21,807 nucleotides of DNA, taken from positions 1 through 21,807 of the forward strand of contig CAJUHQ010000059.1 in NCBI GenBank assembly GCA_910586095.1. The letters run 5' to 3'. Below the pieces are notes generated by a model that saw only the letters and a program-made list of their open reading frames with translations, had not been told where the DNA came from and searched no databases. Below are positions 7,540 to 15,794 of this stretch, one piece after another. Origin of the DNA: an uncultured Lachnospiraceae bacterium. Its GTDB lineage: Bacteria; Bacillota; Clostridia; Lachnospirales; Lachnospiraceae. The translations under genes were made by a program, and so were the position numbers. Every line of letters starts with the position of its first letter. Within the stretch, counting starts at the first letter, position 1.

Positions 7540-8542
7540 AGCCTGACACCTCCTCCACTGCCAGATTTCGCTCCTTCAAATAATTTATCATATCGTCTGC
7601 AAGTTTTTCGTCCTCAGGAAGTCCTAATATCATTTCCCCACGTGCAATACCACTCACATTTTTGGTGTCGGCTTTCAATATGTTCACGGGCATCCCAAAT
7701 TTTAGAACCATATTGGCAATGACTGGCTCAAAAGATGAATTTTCTGAGAATACAATTCTGACACAGTTTTGTGTCTCCAAAGTTTCCACAAGTTCACGGT
7801 TTTCGCCCGTATTTCTAAGAACCAATTCTCTAGCTGCATCCGATTTGGGATGACTAAATACATCAATCACTGCTCCATGTTCAACAAGTTTTCCATCTCC
7901 AATAATACCAACACGATTGCAGATCTCACGAACAACTGCCATCTCGTGTGTGATAATCACAATTGTGATGCCATAACGCTCATTGATTTCTTTTAAAAGT
8001 GCCAAAATGGATTTTGTAGTTTGTGGATCGAGTGCACTAGTTGCCTCGTCACACAACAGAATCTTGGGATTGGTCGCGAGCGCTCTAGCTATAGCTACTC
8101 GTTGCTTTTGCCCTCCAGAAAGCTGTATAGGATAGGCATTTGCCTTTTGTGTCAATCCCACAATCTCCAACAACTCCTCGGCCCTCTTTTTCGCAGCTTG
8201 CTTGTTTACTCCTGAAATCTTTAACGGAAAACAAATATTATCTATCACACTCTTTTGCATCAACAGATTGAAATGTTGAAAAATCATTCCAATCCCCCTG
8301 CGCTCTAGGCGCAACTCCTTTTGAGAAAGTTGTGACAGATCCTTTCCATCTACTGTGACAGTTCCTGATGTTGGGCGTTCCAAAAAATTCAAACATCGAA
8401 CAAGCGTACTTTTTCCAGCACCACTCATTCCAATAATACCAAATATATCTCCCTTTTCTATTGTGAGACTTACATCTTTCAATGCCTCTACTGTTCCATC
8501 TTTTGTCTGGTATGTCTTTGATATATTCTCTAGTGTTATCAT
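7529..8542 (-). CDS. metN: Methionine ABC transporter ATP-binding protein MetN
   Basis: Cytoplasmic ATPase that powers methionine import with MetI. 337 aa. Walker A is GMSGAGKST (38-46), the ABC signature LSGGQKQR starts at 141, Walker B ILLCDE is 161-166, and the switch histidine is in ITHEM. From about residue 265 there is the C-terminal NIL/ACT-like domain that binds methionine and inhibits transport when cell methionine is high. The start is supported by CCCCTTT (8555-8561; AAAGGGG on the minus strand), 12 nt away, overlapping the stop of the upstream AlgJ-like gene. The gap to that gene is only 18 bp, too short for a SAM riboswitch or T-box, so metNI seems to be read as part of the cassette-2 transcript. 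Confidence 0.96.
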   Translation of the reverse strand: MITLENISKTYQTKDGTVEALKDVSLTIEKGDIFGIIGMSGAGKSTLVRCLNFLERPTSGTVTVDGKDLSQLSQKELRLERRGIGMIFQHFNLLMQKSVIDNICFPLKISGVNKQAAKKRAEELLEIVGLTQKANAYPIQLSGGQKQRVAIARALATNPKILLCDEATSALDPQTTKSILALLKEINERYGITIVIITHEMAVVREICNRVGIIGDGKLVEHGAVIDVFSHPKSDAARELVLRNTGENRELVETLETQNCVRIVFSENSSFEPVIANMVLKFGMPVNILKADTKNVSGIARGEMILGLPEDEKLADDMINYLKERNLAVEEVSGYVG

Positions 8543-8560
8543 TCTGTTTTCTATCCCCTT

Positions 8561-9718
8561 TCAGTGCTCGCCTGCTGCGTCTGTCATTAACAACGGGTCC
8601 ATAAACCGTTCGCAATAGCGCTCTGCACTCTCCCATATGACTACATCTGGATCATATTCTTCATACATACTATACTGAAAAGCATCTGGATACTCCCAGT
8701 ACACTTTTTTATAGTATCCTTTGCACACCACTGACAAATAACCGCCAAAAGAATCTCCCACAAACAAAAGAGTCTGGTCGTGATATTGTTTTGGATCTGC
8801 TGTTTCCTTCTCAAACGTATAATTTTCATCTGTATATTGACCAGTGAGACCTGCAATAGCTACCAAATCCCCTTTATGACTTGTTTCAGACTTAGTAAAC
8901 TCCACTGAATCAATCTCTGCATAGGTACCATATGCCTCCTGAAAAAGTGCCTGCATATTTACAAATGCTCCAGCTTGAGTACTGTGTGTATCTGTATAGT
9001 AATAAAGTAATGCCTTATCCTTGTTAGCAAGTAGTGCTTCTTTAGGATATACAAACACCAAATCTGTGTTGGCAGTGATATAAGCAGCAAGCTGTTCTCC
9101 GCGTGACACGGTATTTACACGTGCAATCGTGTCTGGCATATTTTCTTCATAGACAATTTCCTTATTGGGCACACACATTGCATAAAATTCTATTCCCTTG
9201 TCCGCCAAATGCTGTCTTGTTGCAGTTAGATTTGAAGCTATCGCAGCAAGTTCCTGGTCAGAAAAATGATTGATTCCCATGTAATCCCATATTGGATGTC
9301 CATCTAACTCTGTCTTATAAAAAAACATACCATTTTTTCCCATTAAAACCTGTGTGGACTCAATATAAGTTCCCCCCGTCAAAAGTGAAGTGAGTTTGGT
9401 GTTAAATGCGATTAACTCCTTTCGCCCAAACAATCTGTCAACAAAATGATTAATACTATTTTGTAGCTGAATAAACCATGTTTCTTTCTTATTTTTATCA
9501 GATTGTGTGTCCTTTGCAACTTCCGAACTACTCTCTGAAGGTTTAGTCTCATCCTCCACTTTCATGGTTCCATTGTTTTCGAGAATTTCTTTTTCCTCTT
9601 CTGTAAGTCCTTGCTCCTGCTGATACTGCGGCAAAAAACTTCTCACCATACTCACAATGGGTATCACAAGTATAAATGCCAAAAAGACTATTGTAATCCA
9701 CTTATCTCTGTTTTTCAT
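8561..9718 (-). CDS. AlgJ/AlgX-like SGNH acetyltransferase partner (cassette 2)
   Basis: Membrane-anchored extracytoplasmic protein, 385 aa, expected to work with the MBOAT just upstream to O-acetylate an exported glycan. One N-terminal anchor (about 8-29) is followed by a charged, low-complexity linker (about 33-80) and the catalytic domain. Motifs are DTHS (D243, H245), equivalent to DTHW in the cassette-1 protein, and GDSF (D322, S323) carrying the nucleophile. The ATG has GGAGGAG 4-5 nt upstream. The MBOAT stop is 41 bp before it, metN follows 18 bp after. Apart from these motifs it is strongly diverged from the cassette-1 DHHW protein, so the two pairs may serve different acceptors. Confidence 0.85.
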   Translation of the reverse strand: MKNRDKWITIVFLAFILVIPIVSMVRSFLPQYQQEQGLTEEEKEILENNGTMKVEDETKPSESSSEVAKDTQSDKNKKETWFIQLQNSINHFVDRLFGRKELIAFNTKLTSLLTGGTYIESTQVLMGKNGMFFYKTELDGHPIWDYMGINHFSDQELAAIASNLTATRQHLADKGIEFYAMCVPNKEIVYEENMPDTIARVNTVSRGEQLAAYITANTDLVFVYPKEALLANKDKALLYYYTDTHSTQAGAFVNMQALFQEAYGTYAEIDSVEFTKSETSHKGDLVAIAGLTGQYTDENYTFEKETADPKQYHDQTLLFVGDSFGGYLSVVCKGYYKKVYWEYPDAFQYSMYEEYDPDVVIWESAERYCERFMDPLLMTDAAGEH

Positions 9719-9759
9719 CGCTCCTCCTGTCTGAATGTCTCATGCACAGTCCATTCCTT

Positions 9760-11169
9760 CTAAAAATTAAAATAGATAAAAGGATTGTAGGCATTGTTGC
9801 TGATAAAAGACACACTAATCAACACACATAAGATTACACCTGCTGCATAAATAGTTTGCCATACCCTATTCTTTTTCAGCTTCTCATCAATCCACGGCAC
9901 AATAGGAGCACAGCCAAGAAGGGCAAACACAAAATAAATCCAATTCTGCAAAATATATGCGCCTACAGCTTTATCCATAAGTCCCTTTGCGCCTATACCA
10001 AACATTGCTTTAATATACAAAAATGCATTGCCCATTCCTGTTGACCGAAAAATTACCCAGCCAATAATGACAAAAAACATAGTGTAAATATGTCCCCACC
10101 AATATTCCTTCTTGCTAAGTCCTGTCAACTTTTCAAATGTTAAGATCACAAAATACATCAATCCCCATGCAATAAAAGGCCAGTTTGCTCCATGCCACAT
10201 TCCTGTGAGCAACCACACAACAAACAGATTACAGATATGTCGGGGCACAGACACTCTACTGCCTCCAAGTGGAAAATATACATAATCCCGAAACCATGTC
10301 TGCATAGAAATATGCCATCTTCTCCAAAACTCAGAAACCGTCTTAGAAATGTATGGATATCGAAAGTTCTCCTCAAAATGAAAACCAAACATCTGTCCTA
10401 GCCCAATTGCCATGTCAGAATATCCTGAAAAGTCAAAGAATATCTGAAATGTATACGCAATTGCGCCAAGCCAAGCCATACCAACTGACGCCTGAAACTC
10501 TCCATTGATAATCAGCCCAAACGAATTATCTGCTACCACAGCCATATTGTTAGCAATCAACACTTTTTTGCCAAGTCCAATACAAAAACGCGTTACTCCT
10601 GCGGAAAAATCTTTAAAGTTTTCAACGCGATGCTCTATCTGTTCCGCAATTGTCTCATAACGGACAATAGGCCCCGCGATTAACTGTGGAAATAAAGAGA
10701 TATACAATCCAACTGACAACGGATTTCTCTGTACCTTACCACGTTTTCTATACACATCAATCACATAGGACATTGCTTGAAATGTAAAAAATGAAATCCC
10801 TATTGGAAGTGGTACAATGGGCACAGGAATGGCAGTGTGCAAGAAACGATTGATTTGTAACACTGTAAACTTACTATATTTATACCAGCCAAGCACACCA
10901 ATATTCACTGCCACCATCAGCACAATGAATATCCGAACAATCACTCTTTTATCCCGATATCTGTCCACCAATATACCAAACAGCCAGTTAAACAAAATGC
11001 TTCCAATCATCAAATACACATAGACAGGCTCACCCCACGCATAGAAAAAGAGACTCGCTATCAATAAAAAGATATTTTTTAAACTTCTGGTCTTTCTCAA
11101 AAAAATGTAGTATATTGCCAATACCGTCGGCAAAAATACAAACAAAAAAACCTCACTTGGAAAAAGCAT
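9760..11169 (-). CDS. MBOAT O-acyltransferase, AlgI/DltB-like (cassette 2)
   Basis: Polytopic membrane acyltransferase, 469 aa. Signature blocks are LPLPIGISFFTFQ (about 119-131), FPQLIAGPIVRYETI (160-174), DFSGYSDMAIGLGQMFG (246-262), FWRRWHIS (281-288) and the catalytic histidine H326 in GMWHGANW. The expected role is to pass acetyl groups from cytoplasmic acetyl-CoA to the SGNH partner encoded next. The ATG follows GGAGG with 7 nt spacing. It starts 10 bp after dapF, so it is probably co-transcribed with that lysine/peptidoglycan gene. The acceptor is unknown; surface polysaccharide, peptidoglycan and teichoic acid are all possible. Confidence 0.93.
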   Translation of the reverse strand: MLFPSEVFLFVFLPTVLAIYYIFLRKTRSLKNIFLLIASLFFYAWGEPVYVYLMIGSILFNWLFGILVDRYRDKRVIVRIFIVLMVAVNIGVLGWYKYSKFTVLQINRFLHTAIPVPIVPLPIGISFFTFQAMSYVIDVYRKRGKVQRNPLSVGLYISLFPQLIAGPIVRYETIAEQIEHRVENFKDFSAGVTRFCIGLGKKVLIANNMAVVADNSFGLIINGEFQASVGMAWLGAIAYTFQIFFDFSGYSDMAIGLGQMFGFHFEENFRYPYISKTVSEFWRRWHISMQTWFRDYVYFPLGGSRVSVPRHICNLFVVWLLTGMWHGANWPFIAWGLMYFVILTFEKLTGLSKKEYWWGHIYTMFFVIIGWVIFRSTGMGNAFLYIKAMFGIGAKGLMDKAVGAYILQNWIYFVFALLGCAPIVPWIDEKLKKNRVWQTIYAAGVILCVLISVSFISNNAYNPFIYFNF

Positions 11170-11179
11170 TTGAATCCTC

Positions 11180-12031
11180 CTATCGTTCTATGGTTCCCGT
11201 AAATACAGTAACCGCAGGACCTGTCATATATACAGTATTCTCCTTTGTATCCCACTCACATACAAGTGTTCCTCCCAAAAGTTTTACATGAACTTTGTTC
11301 TGGGTGAACCCATTGAGCATACATGCCACAGCTACAGCACAGCTTCCTGTACCGCACGCTAATGTTTCTCCTGTACCACGCTCCCAGACGCGCATCTCCA
11401 CTGTATTTTGATCGAGTACTTTTACAAATTCTGTATTGACCCGCTCTGGAAACTTCTTATGACACTCAAAATGTGGGCCAATCTGTTCTATATCAAATGT
11501 TTTCATATCTTCCACATCATTGAGAAATACTACTGCATGCGGATTTCCCATAGAAACACAAGTCATTTTATAAATTTTTCCATTGACTTCAATCTCCTCA
11601 TCAATCACCTGTTCGTTTTCAGAAACTACTGGTATATGCTCTGCTTTCAAAATAGGTGCTCCCATATTTACGCGAATGAGATCTACTTTGCCATCTTCCC
11701 CCAAAGTTACATCGAGATTTTTTACACTGCCATAACTTTCTATTGTGATGCTTGTCTTATCTGTCATCTGATTATCATACACATATTTGGCGACACAGCG
11801 TATTCCGTTTCCGCACATCTGAGATCGGCTCCCGTCCGCATTGTACATTTCCATCTCAAACTCAGCCACCTTGCCTGGATTGATAAAAATTACGCCGTCA
11901 CTGCCAATGCCAAAATGCCGATCACTGAGTCGCTTTACTAGTTCTGGTTTTTCCTTCGCATCAATATGCTCCACAAAACCATTGATATAAATATAGTCAT
12001 TCCCACATCCGTGCATCTTAGTAAATTTCAT
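11180..12031 (-). CDS. dapF: Diaminopimelate epimerase
   Basis: Converts LL- to meso-diaminopimelate for peptidoglycan and lysine synthesis, in the cytoplasm. 283 aa, full length. The two catalytic cysteines are present: C73 in QMCGNGIRC and C226 in LACGTGSCA. The N-terminal MHGCGNDYI block and GIGSDGVIFI are also standard. The ATG has GGAGGAG upstream at good distance. It lies 22 bp after the ManC-like gene and 10 bp before the cassette-2 MBOAT. The usual clostridial partner dapL is not here. Confidence 0.97.
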   Translation of the reverse strand: MKFTKMHGCGNDYIYINGFVEHIDAKEKPELVKRLSDRHFGIGSDGVIFINPGKVAEFEMEMYNADGSRSQMCGNGIRCVAKYVYDNQMTDKTSITIESYGSVKNLDVTLGEDGKVDLIRVNMGAPILKAEHIPVVSENEQVIDEEIEVNGKIYKMTCVSMGNPHAVVFLNDVEDMKTFDIEQIGPHFECHKKFPERVNTEFVKVLDQNTVEMRVWERGTGETLACGTGSCAVAVACMLNGFTQNKVHVKLLGGTLVCEWDTKENTVYMTGPAVTVFTGTIER

Positions 12032-12053
12032 TTATCTTTCTCCTCCATTTTTC

Positions 12054-13409
12054 TCAGAGGCTCTTATCCTCCTGCCAATGCCAGTTGAATGTCTCCGCGT
12101 CCTCCTCTGTAATATCTTCTCCAATCTGCACCGAGATTAACTGCATATCCTGAAATGCGCGAATTCCGTGCTTTTGTCCTCTCTTAATAGAAATGGTATC
12201 ACCACAGCTAAATTTTATCAGACATCCATCAATAACCAATTCTCCACTTCCATTTGCCACAGTAATTACTTCATCTTTATAGCGATGCACTTCATACTCC
12301 TGCGCACATCCTGCGTTGATTGTAATGTGTTTTGTAATCGATCTAGTTCCGTCTGAGTACTGGCTATAGTCATACACCTTGTATTCCCCCCAGCGTCGTT
12401 CTTCATACATAGGGCGATTGCTCAAATTCTCTACATAGGGCTTGATATAGGAACTTTTGTGCTTGTCCGACACTAAGATACCATCTTGGCCTGCCGCAAT
12501 GACGAGATCCTTCGTTCCAAGTGCCACAACAGGAATAGAAAGTTCGTTGATGACATGTGTGTTTATGCAGTCTTCTCCCATAATAACATCGCCTATGCTT
12601 TCCTTTTCCATCTCTTCTGTCAATGTATTCCATGTACCAATATCCTTCCATGAACCATTGTATAACACAACTGCAAGAGAATCTGCCTGCTCAACTACTT
12701 CATAGTCAAAGCTATTTTTCTTAAGCTGTGCATAATTTTTTACCACATTCCAAAAATCTCTTTTCCCATTGCCAACCTGTTTCAAATGCTCGTCTGCAAT
12801 CTGCATAAGATACCGTAAACGAAAAGCGAAAACGCCCCCATTCCACAGTGCTCCGGATTCGATCAAGTTCGCTGCTGTTGTGGCATCGGGCTTCTCTTTA
12901 AATCCCGTTACAATCCCTTGTTCTTTTTGTATGATATAGCCATATTTTTCAGATGGATAGGATGGTTTGATCCCCATAAGCACAATATCCGCACTTCCTT
13001 CCTGAACTTTCGCATCCATCTCTTTGAATGTCTCAAAATATGCCACATCCACAAAAGGATCGACCGGAAGTACGATCACCGTCTCATCGGGGTCTACCTT
13101 TTTTTGCGTCTCTAAATAGACAGCAGCAAGCAGAATAGCCGGAAACGTATTTCTGCGCTCCGGCTCCACTACAATATCCACATCATTTTGAAGCTGCCCC
13201 CTAATTGCCTCCACCTGTGTGGCAGATGTCGCCACGACAATCTTAGCCTCGATTCCTGCCTGTACAATTTGCCTATATACACGTTGAACCATTGATTCAT
13301 GATTACCTTGTTCATCAGATAAAAGTTTTAAAAATTGTTTGGAACGTACTTCATTTGACAGTGGCCACAAGCGTTTGCCCGATCCTCCTGACAACAATAC
13401 AATATTCAT
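12054..13409 (-). CDS. manC: Mannose-1-phosphate guanylyltransferase with cupin tail (ManC-like)
   Basis: Predicted to make GDP-mannose from mannose-1-phosphate and GTP for glycan synthesis. 451 aa. The nucleotidyltransferase domain (about 1-260) opens with LSGGSGKRLWPLSN and has GFKEKP and NGGVFAFRLR. A C-terminal cupin (about 335-435) matches the position of the phosphomannose isomerase domain of type II enzymes: RRWGEYKVYD, then VHRYKDEVITV and SIKRGQKHGI. The metal-ligand block is reduced: where bifunctional enzymes have several consecutive histidines before RxEHW, this has EVHRYKDEV. Isomerase activity may therefore be absent, and another hexose-1-phosphate substrate cannot be excluded. 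AAAGGA lies upstream of the ATG. It is 42 bp after the ANTAR gene and 22 bp before dapF. Confidence 0.82.
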   Translation of the reverse strand: MNIVLLSGGSGKRLWPLSNEVRSKQFLKLLSDEQGNHESMVQRVYRQIVQAGIEAKIVVATSATQVEAIRGQLQNDVDIVVEPERRNTFPAILLAAVYLETQKKVDPDETVIVLPVDPFVDVAYFETFKEMDAKVQEGSADIVLMGIKPSYPSEKYGYIIQKEQGIVTGFKEKPDATTAANLIESGALWNGGVFAFRLRYLMQIADEHLKQVGNGKRDFWNVVKNYAQLKKNSFDYEVVEQADSLAVVLYNGSWKDIGTWNTLTEEMEKESIGDVIMGEDCINTHVINELSIPVVALGTKDLVIAAGQDGILVSDKHKSSYIKPYVENLSNRPMYEERRWGEYKVYDYSQYSDGTRSITKHITINAGCAQEYEVHRYKDEVITVANGSGELVIDGCLIKFSCGDTISIKRGQKHGIRAFQDMQLISVQIGEDITEEDAETFNWHWQEDKSL

Positions 13410-13451
13410 ATATCATATCCTTTCTATTGATGTTGCTCACTTTTCCAATAT

Positions 13452-13994
13452 TTACTTCAATGCTAAGAGCATTTGTGCAGTTTCTACCATATTAGTGCCA
13501 TTGTCCATACTATGTTTTTGAAGATAACGATGGGCCTCCTCCTCTGTCATCTTATTGCGCTCTATCAACAAACATTTTGCACTATTAATAATGGCAATAT
13601 CCTGCTCATTTCGCACACATGGTTTTTTAGACTGTTTTCTTTTGCGCCGAAAAAGCCCCTGACACATCATATTGATTGTATTGACTAGCTCATTGACCTT
13701 AAGAGGCATGGCAAGTCCCATAATATCGCTCCCTGCACACTCACTCAATACCTGCGCAGATGCTAGCACTACCATCTCAAATCCCGCAGGAAGCTCACTT
13801 TTTAACTCTATACATATCATATCTGAAAGCCGATATCCTGATATAATGATACCTTCATGCAACTCATCAACCATTCCTAATGTCTGCACTCCACCAGTAC
13901 AGACAGCAGACACACAAAATCCATTTTTCACCAATATATTTTTAATGCGTTTGGCATCCTCTATCTTGGCAAAGGTTACTATAATATTTGTCAA
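13452..13994 (-). CDS. ANTAR-domain regulator beside glnA
   Basis: Probable RNA-binding antitermination regulator, 180 aa. The N-terminal part (about 1-110) has a receiver-like fold but lacks a recognisable phospho-acceptor: the usual Asp position reads IIISGYRLSD. After a basic linker (FRRKRKQSKK) comes an ANTAR domain (about 125-175), with IINSAKCLLIERNKMTEEEAHRYLQK typical of the helical RNA-binding unit. The start chosen is the TTG at 13992-13994, because GGGGG sits 7 nt before it; the longer TTG at 14015 lacks a ribosome site. It follows glnA by 41 bp and is probably co-transcribed, so nitrogen control is the likely job. Targets are not visible in the window. Confidence 0.85.
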   Translation of the reverse strand: MTNIIVTFAKIEDAKRIKNILVKNGFCVSAVCTGGVQTLGMVDELHEGIIISGYRLSDMICIELKSELPAGFEMVVLASAQVLSECAGSDIMGLAMPLKVNELVNTINMMCQGLFRRKRKQSKKPCVRNEQDIAIINSAKCLLIERNKMTEEEAHRYLQKHSMDNGTNMVETAQMLLALK

Positions 13995-14035
13995 TGGTAC
14001 ACCCCCAATTGCCAAAATATCAAATTACAAATCAT

Positions 14036-15367
14036 CTATATTTTATACAGATATGATTCAATTTCCCAATTTGTCACCTGTGCATCGTATTCCTTCCATT
14101 CTGCCTCTTTGGAAGCACAGTACTGCTCAAAGACACGTGTTCCAAACAAATCACGCACTAAAAAATCATTTTTCATCTCACAACAAGCCGCCTGTAAATC
14201 AGTCGGTAGTTTTTGAAGCCCACGCTCTTTTGCTTGTTCCTCCGACAATGCATGAATATTGTCCATGACCTGCGGTTCTGGTACAATGTGATTTTGAATA
14301 CCATCAAGCCCTGCCATAAGACAGGCAGCAATCGCAAGATATGGATTAGCTGAGGGATCGGGATTGCGCAGTTCGATACGTGTATGCTCTCCACGTATAT
14401 TAGGAACACGAATCAAAGTATTTTCGCCTATCGTGCTCCATGCAATATAGACAGGTGCCTCAAAACCAGGCTTGAGTCGCTTGTAGGAATTGACAAGTGG
14501 ATTGGTCACTGCACAGATCCCCTTTGCATGCCTCATCAGCCCACCTATAAAGTAATAAGCCTCTTTACTCAATCCATTTTTATCGGTAGGATCTGAAAAT
14601 AGATTGACTCCATCTTTGTGAAGAGACATATTGATATGCATACCCGATCCACTAAATTCCTTGCGTGGTTTAGGCATAAAGGTTCCATGAAGCCCATGAT
14701 GTCTTGCAAGTGTCTTAACAGCAAGCTTAAATGTCATAATATTGTCCGCAGTGACAAGAGCCTCGTCATATCGAAAATCAACCTCATGTTGTGAAGGTGC
14801 CTTCTCATGATGTGAGGCTTCCACCTCAAACCCCATATCCTCAAGTGTAAGAACAATATCACGTCTAGTATTCTCACCAGTATCAAGCGGTCCCATATCA
14901 AAAAAACCTGCCTGTTCATTTGTATTGGTGGTTGGTTTACCATTTTCATCCATGTGAAATAAGAAAAATTCACACTCTGGGCCTACCTCAAATGTGTATC
15001 CCATTTTCTTGGCCTCATGCAATGCCTTCTTTAATATATAACGACAATCTCCTTCAAAAGGAGTTCGATCTGCGTGGTATACATCACAGATAAAACGTGC
15101 AACTTTACCTTGCTGTGGGCGCCACGGAAATATGGTAAAAGTATCCAAATCTGGATACAAAAACATATCTGCATTACCTGTCGGAATCATTCCCTTTACT
15201 AGAGAACAGTCAAACATGCAATTGTTGTTCAATGCCTTTTCTAACTGACTTGCTGTAATTGCCACATTCTTAAAATTTCCTTCAATATCCGTAAACTGCA
15301 TCCGAATAAATTCTACATCTTCCTCTGCTACCATATTGATAATATCTTGTTTTGTATACTTCGCCAT
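14036..15367 (-). CDS. glnA: Glutamine synthetase type I
   Basis: Joins ammonia and glutamate to glutamine with ATP; central nitrogen-assimilation enzyme, cytoplasmic dodecamer. 443 aa, right for the Gram-positive type I-alpha form. Landmarks: the N-terminal beta-grasp DIEGNFKN, the Asp latch region in DLDTFTIFPWRPQ, the metal and ATP site GPECEFFLF, HHEKAPSQHEVDF, GSGMHINMSL, and the substrate loop RIELRNPDPSANPYL. The adenylylation tyrosine segment of the beta form is absent. The ATG at 15367 is preferred over the 21-codon extension because AAAGGA lies upstream and the family begins here (MAKYTKQDI). A TTGACA promoter about 225 nt upstream gives a long structured leader. Confidence 0.97.
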   Translation of the reverse strand: MAKYTKQDIINMVAEEDVEFIRMQFTDIEGNFKNVAITASQLEKALNNNCMFDCSLVKGMIPTGNADMFLYPDLDTFTIFPWRPQQGKVARFICDVYHADRTPFEGDCRYILKKALHEAKKMGYTFEVGPECEFFLFHMDENGKPTTNTNEQAGFFDMGPLDTGENTRRDIVLTLEDMGFEVEASHHEKAPSQHEVDFRYDEALVTADNIMTFKLAVKTLARHHGLHGTFMPKPRKEFSGSGMHINMSLHKDGVNLFSDPTDKNGLSKEAYYFIGGLMRHAKGICAVTNPLVNSYKRLKPGFEAPVYIAWSTIGENTLIRVPNIRGEHTRIELRNPDPSANPYLAIAACLMAGLDGIQNHIVPEPQVMDNIHALSEEQAKERGLQKLPTDLQAACCEMKNDFLVRDLFGTRVFEQYCASKEAEWKEYDAQVTNWEIESYLYKI

Positions 15368-15400
15368 CTCTGGCACCATTCCTTTCTGATACACACTAAC

Positions 15401-15460
15401 TCCCATCTGCCTGCTTTGGCAGGCATACAAATCAAGATGGGTGAAATTTTATATTTCACA
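15401..15460 (-). repeat. Structured element family 1, copy A (glnA leader)
   Basis: Nested palindrome. Outer stem CCCATCT (15402-15408) with AGATGGG (15435-15441); inner stem GCCTGC (15409-15414) with GCAGGC (15419-15424), loop TTTG, and a 10-nt one-sided bulge. A second hairpin GTGAAAT/ATTTCAC (15441-15447 with 15453-15459) abuts it. It sits inside the predicted glnA transcript, 33 nt before the start codon. Neither strand has a terminator-like T-run. Confidence 0.7.
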
Positions 15461-15568
15461 CTATCCAATTACGACATCTCTATTTTCTTAACACCTTGTG
15501 CACAGATGCAAGATACTCTGCTATTGGTAATACGAATCTATTTATCTTTTGAAAAATCTTCGTTTTTT

Positions 15569-15597
15569 ACAGTACTATTGATTCCAGATTTTGTCAA
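15569..15597 (-). promoter_or_regulatory. glnA promoter
   Basis: On the minus strand: perfect -35 TTGACA (15592-15597), 17-bp spacer, -10 TACTGT (15569-15574; 4 of 6). The transcript would start near 15562, giving a leader of about 195 nt that contains element copy A (15401-15460). Confidence 0.7.
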
Positions 15598-15734
15598 CCC
15601 AATCTAGTTTGTTTGCATTCCTTTTTGATACCTTTCTCACTTGCTCATGATAATAATTATTCCTTTTTAATCTGCAAATAATATGTTAATCCCCCGTGCC
15701 GCCTTTGGCGGCTCAAATAGATCATGTGTGAAAA

Positions 15735-15753
15735 AAGTCTGCTATGCAGACTT
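15735..15753. repeat. Perfect 8-bp hairpin inside copy B
   Basis: AAGTCTGC, loop TAT, GCAGACTT: exact inverted repeat forming the first of two stems enclosed by the GTGTGAAAAA/TTTTTCACAC arms. Confidence 0.75.
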
Positions 15754-15794
15754 AATAGTTCTTAGGCAGTGTCTTTTGCTGCCTTAGAACTATT
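15754..15794. repeat. Palindromic repeat family 2, copy 3
   Basis: Arms of 16 nt (15754-15769 and 15779-15794) pair with one mismatch around a 9-nt loop; sequence AATAGTTCTTAGGCAG then CTGCCTTAGAACTATT. Its core TTCTTAGGCAGTGTC matches the cores of the two copies beside metI at 6708-6853. On the plus strand it ends in five T's, so it could also stop transcription, although no plus-strand gene precedes it. Confidence 0.65.

Noticed and set aside
8543..8560. SAM riboswitch or T-box before metN
   Set aside because: Only 18 bp separate metN from the preceding gene.
8238..8636. 132-codon minus-strand open frame
   Set aside because: Shifted frame over metN and the end of the AlgJ-like gene, both with clear motifs.
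11408..11941. 177-codon plus-strand open frame
   Set aside because: Fully antisense to dapF; composition is what the reverse of that gene gives, with no domain or ribosome site.
13672..14268. 198-codon plus-strand open frame
   Set aside because: Antisense to the ANTAR gene and the end of glnA, both of which are well supported.
15368..15562. ANTAR paired-hexaloop target in the glnA leader
   Set aside because: I looked for two adjacent stems with six-base loops having A first and G fourth, followed by a terminator, and found none convincing by eye.
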